A stretch of 64,000 bases of DNA, taken from assembly GCA_016841525.1 (NCBI GenBank), contig JAENYZ010000002.1, forward strand, positions 392,078-456,077, read 5' to 3'. This document shows, in pieces, positions 35,584-45,372 of the stretch. The notes under the pieces are model-generated. The model saw nothing but the letters and a program-made list of their open reading frames with translations. It was not told the DNA's origin and did no database searches. The translations under genes were made by a program, and so were the position numbers. Numbering within the stretch: position 1 is the stretch's first letter; each line of letters begins with the position of its first letter. The DNA is from Anaerolineaceae bacterium. GTDB taxonomy: Bacteria; Chloroflexota; Anaerolineae; Anaerolineales; Anaerolineaceae.

Positions 35584-35612
35584 TTGACTTTGGAATATTA
35601 TTTTTGTAATAT
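35584..35612 (+). promoter_or_regulatory. Promoter of the BMP-type gene
   Basis: TTGACT (35584-35589), 17-nt spacer, TAATAT (35607-35612). A leader of about 115 nt would precede the ATG at 35736. The rest of the gap 35341-35735 is AT-rich and shows no gene. Confidence 0.65.
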
Positions 35613-35735
35613 ATTAACATACCATAGTCCTGATATTACATTAAATAAAAAAATTATTGTTGAAGCAACATAGAAATGATTTGGTACAGGCTTTCAATTT
35701 AACCTATTTTTATAAGCTAAAGGAGAATTTTTGAC

Positions 35736-36827
35736 ATGAAATACATTCAACTCAAAATCCAGGCTGTTAAAAATTTAAGATACCTTATTGTTTCTGTTAG
35801 CGTCTTTCTTTTTGTTGTCGTGTTCTTGATGATGGGGGCAACTCAAAGCCATGCTTTAAGAATAGAAGGCATCAAGGTCGGGCTGATTCCTACCGAATCA
35901 GGTGTTAACGATTTATCTTTCAATTGGATGGCATATCAGGGATTGCTGCAAGCTGAAACCGATTTTGGTGTGGTTGGTACGGTTTACACGCCCACTGGAA
36001 CAGAGGATTATGCTAATCAACATCAGCAATGTGTCAATGATGGTAATGTTTTATGCATCAGTGTTGGTTTCGGCTTTATGGATGTAACTACTGGCTTTGC
36101 ACAAAACAACCCTGGAGTAAATTTTGCAATTGTTGATGTTATCTACGAAACCTATCCGGTTAATTTGAGAGGGATTAACTTTGATTCTTCCCAAGCTGGT
36201 TATCTTGCTGGTACCCTGGCAGGGTTGCTGACAGAAAGCGATGTGATTGGCGGGATCGGCGGCATGGATATTGACCCAGTAAATGCATTTCTTCTTCCAT
36301 ATGGTTATGGCGCTTCCTGTGTGAATACCCAGATAAATATCATTATAGATTACATTTGGAGCTTCTCGGATGAAGAACTGGCAAACCAAATTGCCGAGGA
36401 CCAAATGGCGGCAGGGGCAGATGTCATATTTCCTGCAGCTGGACCAGCTGGAAATGCTGCATTACTTACTGCCACTCAAGCAGGAGCTTGGGGGATTGGT
36501 GTTGATTCCGATCAATGGTTAACTTTATTTGAGAGTGGATCTGTTGATGGATCGGAGTATCTATTAACCAGTGCTATGAAGCGGGTTGACAATGCCGTTT
36601 ATGCGACTATTGAAGACCAGGTATCAGATACTTTCACATCCGGTACAGTTACGTATGATTTAGCGAATGATGGTGTGGGCTTAGCGCCTTACCATGATGC
36701 AGATGCGAGCATACCACAACCGGTGAAGGATCAAATATTATCAATAAAACAGGATATCCTGGATGGCAAGATTGATGTCTGGCAGCCCTGTTATAAGTTA
36801 AATTTCTTACCGTTGATTATCAAGTAG
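35736..36827 (+). CDS. BMP-family (PnrA-like) substrate-binding protein, orphan
   Basis: 363 residues. An N-terminal membrane/signal segment (VSVSVFLFVVVFLMMGATQSHA) has no lipobox Cys, unlike most BMP lipoproteins. The fold follows: VGLIPTESGVNDLSFNWMAYQGL, NPGVNFAIVDV, RGINFDSSQAGYLAGTLAGLL, GADVIFPAAGPAGNAAL, WGIGVDSDQW. Such proteins usually bind nucleosides for an ABC importer, but no permease or ATPase lies beside it. It ends NFLPLIIK, a tail like that of other secreted proteins here, suggesting surface anchoring. AAAGGAG before the ATG. Confidence 0.82.
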   Translation: MKYIQLKIQAVKNLRYLIVSVSVFLFVVVFLMMGATQSHALRIEGIKVGLIPTESGVNDLSFNWMAYQGLLQAETDFGVVGTVYTPTGTEDYANQHQQCVNDGNVLCISVGFGFMDVTTGFAQNNPGVNFAIVDVIYETYPVNLRGINFDSSQAGYLAGTLAGLLTESDVIGGIGGMDIDPVNAFLLPYGYGASCVNTQINIIIDYIWSFSDEELANQIAEDQMAAGADVIFPAAGPAGNAALLTATQAGAWGIGVDSDQWLTLFESGSVDGSEYLLTSAMKRVDNAVYATIEDQVSDTFTSGTVTYDLANDGVGLAPYHDADASIPQPVKDQILSIKQDILDGKIDVWQPCYKLNFLPLIIK

Positions 36828-36919
36828 AACAAGGTTCTTACATCTTTTGTAATTGGATGTTGTGGCAAGAGGCTTTGTTCATAACCGGCCGATGTCACAA
36901 ATTATTTCCGTAGTCAAAC

Positions 36920-38329
36920 TCATAGATTGCGAAAGGTGTTCATGTCCACTGTTTTATTTCCAAGCCGTGAAGTCTCTGCCGCAAAAGCCATCAGGTGACT
37001 CTCCATGGAATCGCGGGCAGAGGTCAGGGGTGGTTTCTGTCCCCGCATAGCTTCGACAAAATGCTCTAACAAACCGGCATCCCCACCACCGTGACCAGCT
37101 GTTTGATCGACTTCACTGGGGAATGTATACCTTTTGATTTGGTTTGTGATGTGCTCATGCACTTCTATCCATGCCTGGCTGTATGAGAATTTACCCAGCA
37201 GGGTGGCGCGTGAGCCGTCAATCCGTAGGGTTCGCCCTTCCTGGTGGGAGTGCCCATGCATGGTCAGCGTGGCGGTGATCCCGCTTGGAAAGACCATGCT
37301 TACAATTTGGTGATCAACGACGTTGTTATCGCAGCGGTACACGCAGCGTCCATAGGGACCTGTTTTGAGGGCTTGCATCACTGCCTCGTCGCTTTGCGAT
37401 GCCCCGATGATGGTATTCCTCGGCCAGCCGCTGTATTCCGTCAGGGTTTGCAAGGGGGGAATCAGTTTTCCCAGCGCTTTTGCTATCCCGGGTTGATCCA
37501 GGGTCAATTTTCCAAAACCTCTGATAAAAGGGTTCGAAGCTCGGCTGACAGCCTGTTTGATTGGGATGCTTTCCAGGTAGATGCGCGGCGCATAGAAAGG
37601 GCAGGTCTCCGCCGTGGGGCAGCCGTCAGTGCAGCGTTCCGTGGCACCTTCGGGTGCATTTTCCGTCCGAAAATGGCGTAAATTCGCCATTGAGCTGAGG
37701 TGGGTGCATTTTTCATCCAGGAACCAGTAAAGCAGGTCAAGGTCATGACAGCACTTTGCAAGGATCATCGGTGCGCTGTTGGCTAAATTTCGCCAGTTGC
37801 CGCGCACATAGCTGTGTGCCATATGAAAATAGGAGACGTTTTCAGAATTGGAGATGTTGATGATCTGTCCCAATTGCCCGGATTTAATGATCTGGTTAAC
37901 CTTCTGGAAGAAGTCAGTGTAACGAAGCACGTGACAGATCATCAGCAGTCGTCCGGTTTCCTCTGCGGTTTGGATAATGTGCAGCGTTTCGTTGAGGGAG
38001 GTTGCGATGGGTTTATCGAGCAGCATATCATAGCCAGTACGCATGGCAGCAATAGCGGAATCGTGGTGCATTTCATCCTGTGTTGCGTTGAGCACTGCGT
38101 CAGCGATTTTGCCGGCATTGAGGGCATCCTGCCAGCTCTTGAACTGGTATTTTACTGGGATGCCATGGGCTCTGGCAAATTTCTCGCGCCTGGTAGTTTC
38201 AGGTTCAGCAACAGCCACGAATTTGATTTGATCAGGGTGTGTGAGGGAATAGGGTCCATAGGAATCGGCGCCGCGGTTGCCGGCACCGAATAATAAGATT
38301 AAAATGGGTTGTGGCAAGGTTCTCTCCAT
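36920..38329 (-). CDS. Gfo/Idh/MocA family oxidoreductase
   Basis: 469 residues. Rossmann fold ILLFGAGNRGADSYGPYSL, AVAEPETTRREKFA, then the family MLLDKPIATSLNE and the C-terminal MAHSYVRGNWRN region. A Cys-containing insertion (ATERCTDGCPTAETCPFYAPR) is seen in many sugar-acting members. It likely oxidises a sugar or cyclitol with NAD(P). The ATG has little ribosome site; a TTG four codons later follows GGAGAG and may be the true start. Confidence 0.85.
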   Translation of the reverse strand: MERTLPQPILILLFGAGNRGADSYGPYSLTHPDQIKFVAVAEPETTRREKFARAHGIPVKYQFKSWQDALNAGKIADAVLNATQDEMHHDSAIAAMRTGYDMLLDKPIATSLNETLHIIQTAEETGRLLMICHVLRYTDFFQKVNQIIKSGQLGQIINISNSENVSYFHMAHSYVRGNWRNLANSAPMILAKCCHDLDLLYWFLDEKCTHLSSMANLRHFRTENAPEGATERCTDGCPTAETCPFYAPRIYLESIPIKQAVSRASNPFIRGFGKLTLDQPGIAKALGKLIPPLQTLTEYSGWPRNTIIGASQSDEAVMQALKTGPYGRCVYRCDNNVVDHQIVSMVFPSGITATLTMHGHSHQEGRTLRIDGSRATLLGKFSYSQAWIEVHEHITNQIKRYTFPSEVDQTAGHGGGDAGLLEHFVEAMRGQKPPLTSARDSMESHLMAFAAETSRLGNKTVDMNTFRNL

Positions 38330-38404
38330 TTATATGCTTTCGTAAGGATTATAACATCCCCATTCCGTGAAAATGATAGAATAGATTTTAAGAAAGGACC
38401 TGTT

Positions 38405-39160
38405 ATGGATGAGGAATTATTGATGCGCTTGGAAGATGCCGCGTTGAACGCCTGGCCAGCACCTCGCCAGATGATTTTTGATGGCTGGCTGCTGCGTTTC
38501 GCTGAGGGGTTCACCAAGCGATCCAATTCTGTCAATGTACGCTATGAATCCAAACTGCCGCTGACGGAGAAGATTCGCGCCTGTGAGGGTTTTTATAGGC
38601 GAGCAGGATTGCCGGTGATTTTTCGGCTGCCGGACCCATTTTCATCACAGGCGCTGTTGGAAGCGCTGGATAAAGCCGGGTTCCAGACCTTTGACCCAAC
38701 CTTTGTTTTGGGGGAGGTGATTGGGAAACATGCTGCACTACCAGAAGGGGTGCGAGGGGTCGAGATGAATGTGGGGGATTGGATTGCTTTACGCGCAGAT
38801 TTGACGGGGACATCGGTTGAACATTGGAATGTGCATCGACAAATCCTTGAGGTGATCCAGCCCGAGAAGGTATTACTGGGTTTGTATGCAGGAGGAGAGT
38901 CCGTCGCGTGCGGTATGGGCGTGATCGAAGGGGATTTGTTGGGTTATTTCAGCATATATGTTTGCGAGGATTTTCGCAGGCGCGGGTATGGGCAGATGAC
39001 GATGACGGCATTGGCAAATTGGGGGTTGGCGCACGGTGCGGGTTATGGGTATTTGCAGGTGGAGGGAGATAACGAGCCAGCACTGGCAATGTATCAGAAG
39101 ATGGGGTTTGATGTTTGTTATCGGTATGTTTATAGTAAGAAAAAAGTGAATGGCGAATAG
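38405..39160 (+). CDS. GNAT-family acetyltransferase
   Basis: 251 residues from ATG 38405 (AAAGGACC upstream). N-terminal half MRLEDAALNAWPAPRQMIFDGWLLRFAEGFTKRSNSVN is a common leader of two-domain GNAT proteins; the acetyl-CoA loop is CEDFRRRGYGQMTMTALANWG with NEPALAMYQKMGF at the end. Substrate unknown. Divergent from the oxidoreductase with 75 bp between. Confidence 0.87.
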   Translation: MDEELLMRLEDAALNAWPAPRQMIFDGWLLRFAEGFTKRSNSVNVRYESKLPLTEKIRACEGFYRRAGLPVIFRLPDPFSSQALLEALDKAGFQTFDPTFVLGEVIGKHAALPEGVRGVEMNVGDWIALRADLTGTSVEHWNVHRQILEVIQPEKVLLGLYAGGESVACGMGVIEGDLLGYFSIYVCEDFRRRGYGQMTMTALANWGLAHGAGYGYLQVEGDNEPALAMYQKMGFDVCYRYVYSKKKVNGE

Positions 39161-39193
39161 TTTTTTTGTAATTGTTCATCAAGGAACAAATTT

Positions 39194-39757
39194 ATGTCAT
39201 CAAAGTTTTGCAAAAGCCTCAGATTACCCAATTTTGATTATTCGCAAGATGGTGCATATTTTATTACAATTGTCACACAGAATCGTGCATGTCTTTTTGG
39301 GGAAATTATTGATGAGCAAATGCTATTGAATGATGCTGGCAGGATGATTGAACAAGTATGTCAGGAATTGCCAATGAATTTGCCTTTTGTTGGATTAGAA
39401 ATTTTCCAAATTATGCCGAACCATTTCCATGGAATATTTACATTTGAGAATGTCGAATCTGTAGGGGCAGGCCTCCGTGCCTGCCCTGGGCGACCACGGA
39501 GGGTCGCCCCTACACAAAATGGGATTTCATTGTCCGAAATTGTTGGTCGATTTAAATCATTATCGACTTACCGTTATAGTGAGGGCGTTAAAAAGAAATG
39601 TTGGCCTCGATTTTGTCAACGTTTATGGCAAAGAAATTATTATGAGCATGTCATACGGAATGATCGTGAGCATCAGGCAATTGCAGATTATATTTTTTGT
39701 AATCCTCAAAATTGGAAAATGGATTCAGAGTATCCAGATTTAAATGAGCATTCGTAG
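39194..39757 (+). CDS. REP-associated tyrosine transposase (RAYT, Y1_Tnp family)
   Basis: 187 residues. The HUH pair is in IMPNHFHGI and the catalytic Tyr in NYYEHVIRND, both typical of Y1 transposases of the REP-associated branch. The start LRLPNFDYSQDGAYFITIVTQNRACLFG is also characteristic. These enzymes cut single-stranded hairpins of REP sequences. Residues 90-107 (VGAGLRACPGRPRRVAPT) are encoded by a REP palindrome lying inside the gene, and the stop TAG is formed by a second REP just after. Activity with this insert is uncertain, but the frame and catalytic residues are intact. Confidence 0.88.
   Translation: MSSKFCKSLRLPNFDYSQDGAYFITIVTQNRACLFGEIIDEQMLLNDAGRMIEQVCQELPMNLPFVGLEIFQIMPNHFHGIFTFENVESVGAGLRACPGRPRRVAPTQNGISLSEIVGRFKSLSTYRYSEGVKKKCWPRFCQRLWQRNYYEHVIRNDREHQAIADYIFCNPQNWKMDSEYPDLNEHS
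39461..39515. repeat. REP palindrome pair inside the transposase gene
   Basis: Begins GTAGGGGC and ends GCCCCTAC, with two inner hairpins (GGCAGGC/GCCTGCC and GGGCGACC/GGTCGCCC). In-frame within the RAYT gene. Belongs to the same family as 301-330 and 39754-39852. Confidence 0.85.
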
Positions 39758-39852
39758 GGGCGGGTCCCTGTGCCCGCCCTAACAATTGATAATCCGACAA
39801 GGGCAACCACTGCCCCGGGAAAAGCACCGGGGTATAGGGGTTGCCCCTACAC
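39754..39852. repeat. REP palindromes directly after the transposase gene
   Basis: GTAGGGGCGGG...CCCGCCC hairpin, then GGGCAACC (39811-39818) pairing with GGTTGCCC near 39840, enclosing GCCCCGG/CCGGGG, ending CCCTACAC. The first bases supply the RAYT stop codon. The remaining spacer to 39917 shows no gene. Confidence 0.8.
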
Positions 39853-39917
39853 AAGAATGATTTATTTAATCCCAATACGCGATACCCAACCATTCACATT
39901 CACCATTCACCACTCAC

Positions 39918-41831
39918 CTATTTCTCAAACTGTGTCTCGTATAAATGGGCATAGAGACCGCCCTGAGTCAGCAATTCCTCATGGGTGCCGCGCTCCACGA
40001 TCCTGCCTTTGTCCATCACCAATATCAGATCTGCCGAGAGGATCGTGCTCAACCGGTGGGCGATCACAATACTTGTGCGGTTGGCATACAGCCGTTCGAG
40101 GGCTTCCTGGATCAAGGCTTCAGATTCGCTGTCGAGATGACTGGTTGCCTCATCCAATATCATTATTTGTGGGTCTTTGAGCAGTACTCGCGCCAACGCG
40201 AGGCGCTGCTTTTCGCCGCCGCTCAACCGATAGCCGCGTTCTCCAACGATGGTGTTATATCCCTCTGGCAAATCTGAGATGAACTGGTGGATATTGGCAG
40301 CTCTGGCAGCATCAATAACTTCCTCATTAGTTGCCTCTGGGTTTGCATAGCGCAGATTAGCCTGGATGGTGTCGTGGAATAAGTAAGTTTCCTGTGTGAC
40401 CATCCCAATGGTATGGGCAAGGTCTTCTAAGCGCAGATCCCGTAAGTCGTGCCCATCCAGGCGAATGGTGCCCTGTGTGGGATCGTACAATCGCGGGATC
40501 AAGTATGTCAGTGTGGTCTTTCCAGCACCGCTGGGCCCGACCAGGGCAACCAATTCCCCTGGTTTTGCATTGAAGGTGATATCTTCCAGCGCCAACTCAC
40601 GCGCCTGGCTGCTTGCGGGAAGGACGGATCCCAGGCCCTTTTCTTCACCCTCCGATAGAATGCCGCCGGTATTTTCTACCAGATAGGGGCGATCAACATT
40701 GGATAGCAGCCCTTCGCTGGTGTTGGGGTACTTGAAGGTGACATGATTGAATTCTATCTCGCCTGCCACTTGCTTAAGTGGTATGGGATCCGGTTTTTCC
40801 TCGATGTCAACGGGCAGGTCAATTACTTCAAAGACGCGTTCAAAGCTGACCATGGATGTGGCAAATTCAACAGGGGTATTGATCAATCCCTGGAAGGACG
40901 TATACATACGCGAGAGGTAATCCCCAAAAGCGATGATCGTGCCAAGGGTGAACAACTCCAAAATGACCAGGTAGCCACCAAAGCCGTAAACCAGGGCAGT
41001 GCCAACGGCGGTTAACAAATGGATGATAACCATGAATATGATGCCCATCGTCGCTCGCTGGATGCCTAAATTCTTAACTTCATTGGCACGGCGGCTGAAA
41101 CGCTCGGTTTCCGTTTGCTGCTGACCGAACAACTTGACCAATAAAGCCCCACCGATGTTGAGGGTTTCATTCATTGTGGCATTCATTCGGGCATTCATCT
41201 CCATCTGTTGCCTAGCAATGTCACGGAAAACCCGGCCTAAACGTCTTGCGGCAAGGATGAACAGGGGTAGGATCACAATGCCCATCAATGTCAGCCGCCA
41301 TTCAAGAGTCAACATCACCACCAGCACGGATATCACCTCTACAAAATTTGTCACAAGGGTGACCAGCGTCCGGCTGATGGCTGTCTGGGCACCGACCACA
41401 TCATTATTCAATCGGCTGATCAATTCTCCCAACTGGGTATGGGTGTAAAAGCGCAGGGACATTCGCTGTAAGTGCTCGTACAATGAGACACGCAGATCAA
41501 ATATCACACCTTCACCGATTCGAGCGGTCAATCGTCGGGTGATAATTTGGAAAAAGCCGCTGACTATGGGCAGAAAAAGCAAACCAACGGCGGATAGCAG
41601 CAGTCGGTCAATGTCTTTTTCCGGGATCGCATAATCGATCAGGTGTCTCAGTATTAAAGGTGAGAGCAATGCGACACCAGTATAGATCAGGATGGTGATT
41701 AAACTGCCGATCATTGGCCATTTGTAAGGTTTACCGTAGACCAAAACACGCTTTACCAGCTTCCAGGATAAACGCGGTTTTTCATCCGATGCTTGAATAT
41801 AACTTCGCCAATTTTTACGGTGCATCCCCAA
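39918..41831 (-). CDS. ABC exporter, fused permease and ATPase
   Basis: 637 residues. Six membrane helices from about 30 to 330, then the nucleotide-binding domain with Walker A VGPSGAGKTT, signature RLSGGEKQRLALAR and Walker B IMILDEATSHLDSE. An about 40-residue insert (NVDRPYLVENTGG ... SSQARE) separates the A-loop strand FKYP from the rest of the ATPase, which is longer than usual. Half-transporter that should work as a dimer, exporting lipid, peptide or drug. Start TTG 41831 has AAGGGAAA upstream; ATG 41825 is the alternative. Confidence 0.93.
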   Translation of the reverse strand: MGMHRKNWRSYIQASDEKPRLSWKLVKRVLVYGKPYKWPMIGSLITILIYTGVALLSPLILRHLIDYAIPEKDIDRLLLSAVGLLFLPIVSGFFQIITRRLTARIGEGVIFDLRVSLYEHLQRMSLRFYTHTQLGELISRLNNDVVGAQTAISRTLVTLVTNFVEVISVLVVMLTLEWRLTLMGIVILPLFILAARRLGRVFRDIARQQMEMNARMNATMNETLNIGGALLVKLFGQQQTETERFSRRANEVKNLGIQRATMGIIFMVIIHLLTAVGTALVYGFGGYLVILELFTLGTIIAFGDYLSRMYTSFQGLINTPVEFATSMVSFERVFEVIDLPVDIEEKPDPIPLKQVAGEIEFNHVTFKYPNTSEGLLSNVDRPYLVENTGGILSEGEEKGLGSVLPASSQARELALEDITFNAKPGELVALVGPSGAGKTTLTYLIPRLYDPTQGTIRLDGHDLRDLRLEDLAHTIGMVTQETYLFHDTIQANLRYANPEATNEEVIDAARAANIHQFISDLPEGYNTIVGERGYRLSGGEKQRLALARVLLKDPQIMILDEATSHLDSESEALIQEALERLYANRTSIVIAHRLSTILSADLILVMDKGRIVERGTHEELLTQGGLYAHLYETQFEK

Positions 41832-41920
41832 GATAATTTCCCTTTTCTGCAGAATATTGGTTGGTCTCTTTCATTGTCAAGGATACCATGAAAGGATTCT
41901 GTTTTAGTGTTATTTGGTGT

Positions 41921-42538
41921 TTATAATCCTTGATCGGCATCCTCAATCAGGATATCCAGAGCATGCAACAAGGCGATTGCCTCCGGCAGTGAAAATCGAG
42001 TTTTGTGGAGTTTGTTTTGGCTTGCATCGATGCTGTAATTGACTGCACCGCAAAAATCCGCCTCTGACAGGTCGCATTTCACAAATCGCGTTCCTTCCAG
42101 ATCTGACTGCCTAAAAACTGCTTTAGTCAGGTTAGCCCCTTCGAAATCTAAGTGAAGGGCTTTGCAATGGACGAATTGGGTTTCGCTCAAATCCAAACCG
42201 GAAAAAATGGAATGGTTTAATAGACAGTTTTCGTAACCCACACGTATTTTTTTTATCAGGCTGCGTGCTTCCCAATCCGCCAGGCACCAGTTGATGCCCA
42301 TCATGCGGCAGTCTTTAAAACTTGTCTCATGAAAATTGGTTTGCGGCATTCTCATCAAGCTCAAATCACAATTGATGAAGCGGCAATTTCTAATCAGGCA
42401 TGCTGAAAGGACCGTTTCACTTAAATGACAACCTGTGAATGTGCAGCCTGTCATTTTCACCTTTTCAATGATCTGCTTAGAGATATCAAGGTTTGAAAAA
42501 GATTCATCCTGTATGTTTGTATTAGAAAAATTTTGCAT
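41921..42538 (-). CDS. Pentapeptide-repeat protein (Qnr/McbG-like)
   Basis: 205 residues with repeating A/C-D/N-L/F-x-x units (CTFTGCHLSETVLSACLIRNCRFINCDLS, LDFEGANLTKAVFRQSDLEGTRFVKCDLSEADFCGA). This folds as a right-handed beta helix that can mimic DNA. The size (about 205) and the final helical LHALDILIED are similar to Qnr-type gyrase-protection proteins; that role is inference only. GGAAGAAATTT before the ATG. Confidence 0.8.
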   Translation of the reverse strand: MQNFSNTNIQDESFSNLDISKQIIEKVKMTGCTFTGCHLSETVLSACLIRNCRFINCDLSLMRMPQTNFHETSFKDCRMMGINWCLADWEARSLIKKIRVGYENCLLNHSIFSGLDLSETQFVHCKALHLDFEGANLTKAVFRQSDLEGTRFVKCDLSEADFCGAVNYSIDASQNKLHKTRFSLPEAIALLHALDILIEDADQGL

Positions 42539-42706
42539 AAATTTCTTCCATTCAATCTAACGTTTTATATGTGGTGTTAATCATAACCGAACAATTTTGA
42601 TTTTTAACAATGAGGGATAAAATAAACTCTTATTTGGATGCAGTCCTGTTTTGTGGTTTAATTAAGAATCGCTGGACAAATGAAAATAACTAATGAAGGA
42701 ATAAGA

Positions 42707-43930
42707 ATGGTTGAAGAAAATAAAAAGAATTTACCGGTAGACCTTTCCGAGGTAACAGCGTTTGTCAAAACCATTTTTGATATCGAGGGTGTCACCATGG
42801 GGGGAGCAAAACAAGCTTACCGCGTTCGCTACATGGGAAAATTGAGCCATTCAGACAGCGAGAAAGCCTATGATCAGCTTGCTGAATTCCTGGAGGACTA
42901 TCATTTAACACCCTTGTTCAGGGAAAAGGAAAGTCAGCAAGAGATTATCATTGTCGATGAGATCCCGGTTTCACAACCCGGCCCGATCTGGGTCAATATT
43001 CTTTTATTTGTTCTGACAATCCTCAGCGTGATGTTCACCGGTGCCCAGTTTGCAGGTACTGAGTTTGTCCAGCCATTCCAACTATCGATAATGGATTTCC
43101 TGAAATACCTCTTGAAGGGGTGGCCTTTTGCTTTGAGCCTGCTTGGGATATTATTGGCGCATGAATTGGGTCATTATTTGGTTGGAAAATCACGCGGCGA
43201 AACGGTGACATTACCCTATTTCATTCCCTTGCCGCTGAGTGCTTTTGGAACCATGGGCGCGTTTATCAGTATGAAGGAGATCCCAAAGAATAAAAAGCAC
43301 CTGATGGACATTGGTGTCGCAGGCCCCCTGATAGGATTAATCGTTGCAATACCGGTGCTGTTCATCGGTTTGCGTTTGTCGACCCTGGGACCGATCGAAG
43401 CCGATTTACCAGAGGGCTATATTCATTTTATTGAGGGAAATTCCTTGTTTTACCTGGCTGCGAAATACCTCACCTTTGGAAAGCTGTTACCCCAGCCCGC
43501 TTCTTATGGAGATCTGTCCCCCATTCTTTATTGGCTGCGCTACTTTTTCACCGGCTCACCCGTCCCCCTGGGTGGACTGGACGTCACGATTCACCCGGTC
43601 GCCTGGGCAGGATGGGCTGGTTTGTTTGTTACCGCCATTAACCTGATCCCGGCGGGACAATTGGACGGCGGTCATATTTTATTTGTTTTGTTCGGCAAGG
43701 AAAAAGCAAAGAAGCTTTATCCTTTTGTTCTGGGTGCGCTTGTGCTGATGGGTTTCTTCTGGTCAGGATGGTGGCTTTGGGCTGGCCTGGTGTTCTTTTT
43801 TGGGCGCCGTTATGCAGAACCCCTGGACATGATCACCCCCATTGACCGCAAAAGAAAATTCCTAGGCATTCTTGCCCTTATTGTATTCTTGCTGACCTTT
43901 ATCCCTGTACCCCTGGTGATCATACAATGA
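42707..43930 (+). CDS. Site-2-protease family (M50) membrane metalloprotease
   Basis: 407 residues from ATG 42707 (AAGGAA upstream; an ATG nine codons earlier is possible). About seven membrane helices. Zinc motif LLAHELGHYLVGKSRG and the third ligand region INLIPAGQLDGGH are both intact. Similar proteins in cyanobacteria and plants (EGY-like) share FIPLPLSAFGTMGAFISMKE. It likely cleaves membrane-bound regulators. Its stop overlaps the start of the next gene by ATGA, and that gene overlaps rnhA in the same way: three coupled genes. Confidence 0.9.
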   Translation: MVEENKKNLPVDLSEVTAFVKTIFDIEGVTMGGAKQAYRVRYMGKLSHSDSEKAYDQLAEFLEDYHLTPLFREKESQQEIIIVDEIPVSQPGPIWVNILLFVLTILSVMFTGAQFAGTEFVQPFQLSIMDFLKYLLKGWPFALSLLGILLAHELGHYLVGKSRGETVTLPYFIPLPLSAFGTMGAFISMKEIPKNKKHLMDIGVAGPLIGLIVAIPVLFIGLRLSTLGPIEADLPEGYIHFIEGNSLFYLAAKYLTFGKLLPQPASYGDLSPILYWLRYFFTGSPVPLGGLDVTIHPVAWAGWAGLFVTAINLIPAGQLDGGHILFVLFGKEKAKKLYPFVLGALVLMGFFWSGWWLWAGLVFFFGRRYAEPLDMITPIDRKRKFLGILALIVFLLTFIPVPLVIIQ

Positions 43931-45372
43931 AGAAATTAATCAAAACAACCAACATATCCTGGCTTTATCTTCTCATCGGTCTTATGTTCATTTTTACATT
44001 CGCAGGCTGCGCCAATCAGGCAACGCCAGCGGATGAAACACCTTTTGTTGAACCGCGTGAAACCCCCGAGCCCAGCGCAACGCCGAAAGAAGAACAAGCC
44101 CAGCCAACACCGGCTGAAGCCATTCCTGAGATTGATGTTGATCCGAATGACCTGGATGGGGTATCAATCCGTTTTGTTCATCCATGGTCTGGCGCGGCAG
44201 GTGAAGTTTTCCAGGATATTGCCATGAAATTCTCATTGTCCAATCCCTGGGGAATCTGGGTGGATGTGGATTCCCAGGGTAACGAAGAAGTTTTGATAGC
44301 AGAGGTCCAATCTGATCTTGAAAAAGGTGATCTGCCTGGATTGATCGTTGTGCATCCTTATGCGCTCTCATGGTTTGAAGGTGGTATCGACACAGTGCAG
44401 TTGAATAATTATTTTAATCATCCTGAATTTGGGATGGGTGAGGATGTGCGTGAGGACATTCCCCCAGTATTTCTTGACCCCTATACAGTGGATGGAAATT
44501 TAATTGCATTGCCAGCTGCGCCGCAAGGGGTGGTTTTGTTTTATAACCAGACCTGGGCTGAAGCATTAGGTTATGAATCTTATCCTGAAAGTGAGGATGG
44601 ATTTGAAGCACAATCCTGCGCTGGGACTGCTGCAAACCTTGCTGATGAAGACGAGGAAAATGATTATACGGGCGGCTTGTTGATGAATTTTGATCCGGCA
44701 GTCCTGTTTAGCTGGTACACAGCCTTTGGCGGAGAAATCCCTGAAGATGAAATTCTTCAATTTAATACCGATGCGGGGATAAGGGCTTTTGGGTACCTGG
44801 AAGAGCTCTACTCCCCTGCAAAAGGGTGCATTTGGGTGGGTCGACAGCCTGAGCCTTACCAGTATTTTTCGGACCATTATGCCTTGATGTATGCAGGAAC
44901 ATTGGACCAGATCCCATTACAAATGCGATGGTTGGCGCAGTTTGAAAATGAGGATCAGTGGACCGTGTTTGGCTTCCCCGGGCCTGATGGGGAAGTGATG
45001 ATGGTAGACAGTCCTGGTTTGTTCATCATGGAAAGTACGCCAGAGAAACAACTTGCATCCTGGTTGTTTGCCAAACACCTGGTGAGTCCAGAGATCCAGG
45101 CTCAATTGGTGCAGAGAATGTTTACGCTCCCTGTCAGCAACGGTGCGATGGCATATCTTGACGATTTTGTCACGGCTTATCCGCAATGGGTGAGCGCCTT
45201 TAACAGGCTGGATAATGCCCAGCATTTGCCAATTTCAGAGTCTTGGGGTTATGGTCGATGGGTTCTACAGGATGGAATTAACCGCCTGTTTGCTATCGAA
45301 GAAGCGCAGGTTGGTGACATCCTGGAGCAAGTTGATGAAATGATCCAATCCCTAGAAGGGGCAGAACAATGA
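43927..45372 (+). CDS. Extracellular solute-binding lipoprotein (sugar-type)
   Basis: 481 residues. Signal with lipobox FTFAGC, then a Thr/Pro/Glu linker (to about residue 60), then an SBP_bac_1-like fold: [82 protein letters not shown]. Such proteins feed ABC importers, but no permease is present here, so it works with a distant or shared transporter or as a sensor. Overlaps both neighbours by ATGA. Confidence 0.85.
   Translation: MKKLIKTTNISWLYLLIGLMFIFTFAGCANQATPADETPFVEPRETPEPSATPKEEQAQPTPAEAIPEIDVDPNDLDGVSIRFVHPWSGAAGEVFQDIAMKFSLSNPWGIWVDVDSQGNEEVLIAEVQSDLEKGDLPGLIVVHPYALSWFEGGIDTVQLNNYFNHPEFGMGEDVREDIPPVFLDPYTVDGNLIALPAAPQGVVLFYNQTWAEALGYESYPESEDGFEAQSCAGTAANLADEDEENDYTGGLLMNFDPAVLFSWYTAFGGEIPEDEILQFNTDAGIRAFGYLEELYSPAKGCIWVGRQPEPYQYFSDHYALMYAGTLDQIPLQMRWLAQFENEDQWTVFGFPGPDGEVMMVDSPGLFIMESTPEKQLASWLFAKHLVSPEIQAQLVQRMFTLPVSNGAMAYLDDFVTAYPQWVSAFNRLDNAQHLPISESWGYGRWVLQDGINRLFAIEEAQVGDILEQVDEMIQSLEGAEQ

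Noticed and set aside
41921-42538. Pentapeptide protein as a quinolone-resistance gene
   Set aside because: Repeat pattern and size are only generally similar; most pentapeptide proteins have no such role.
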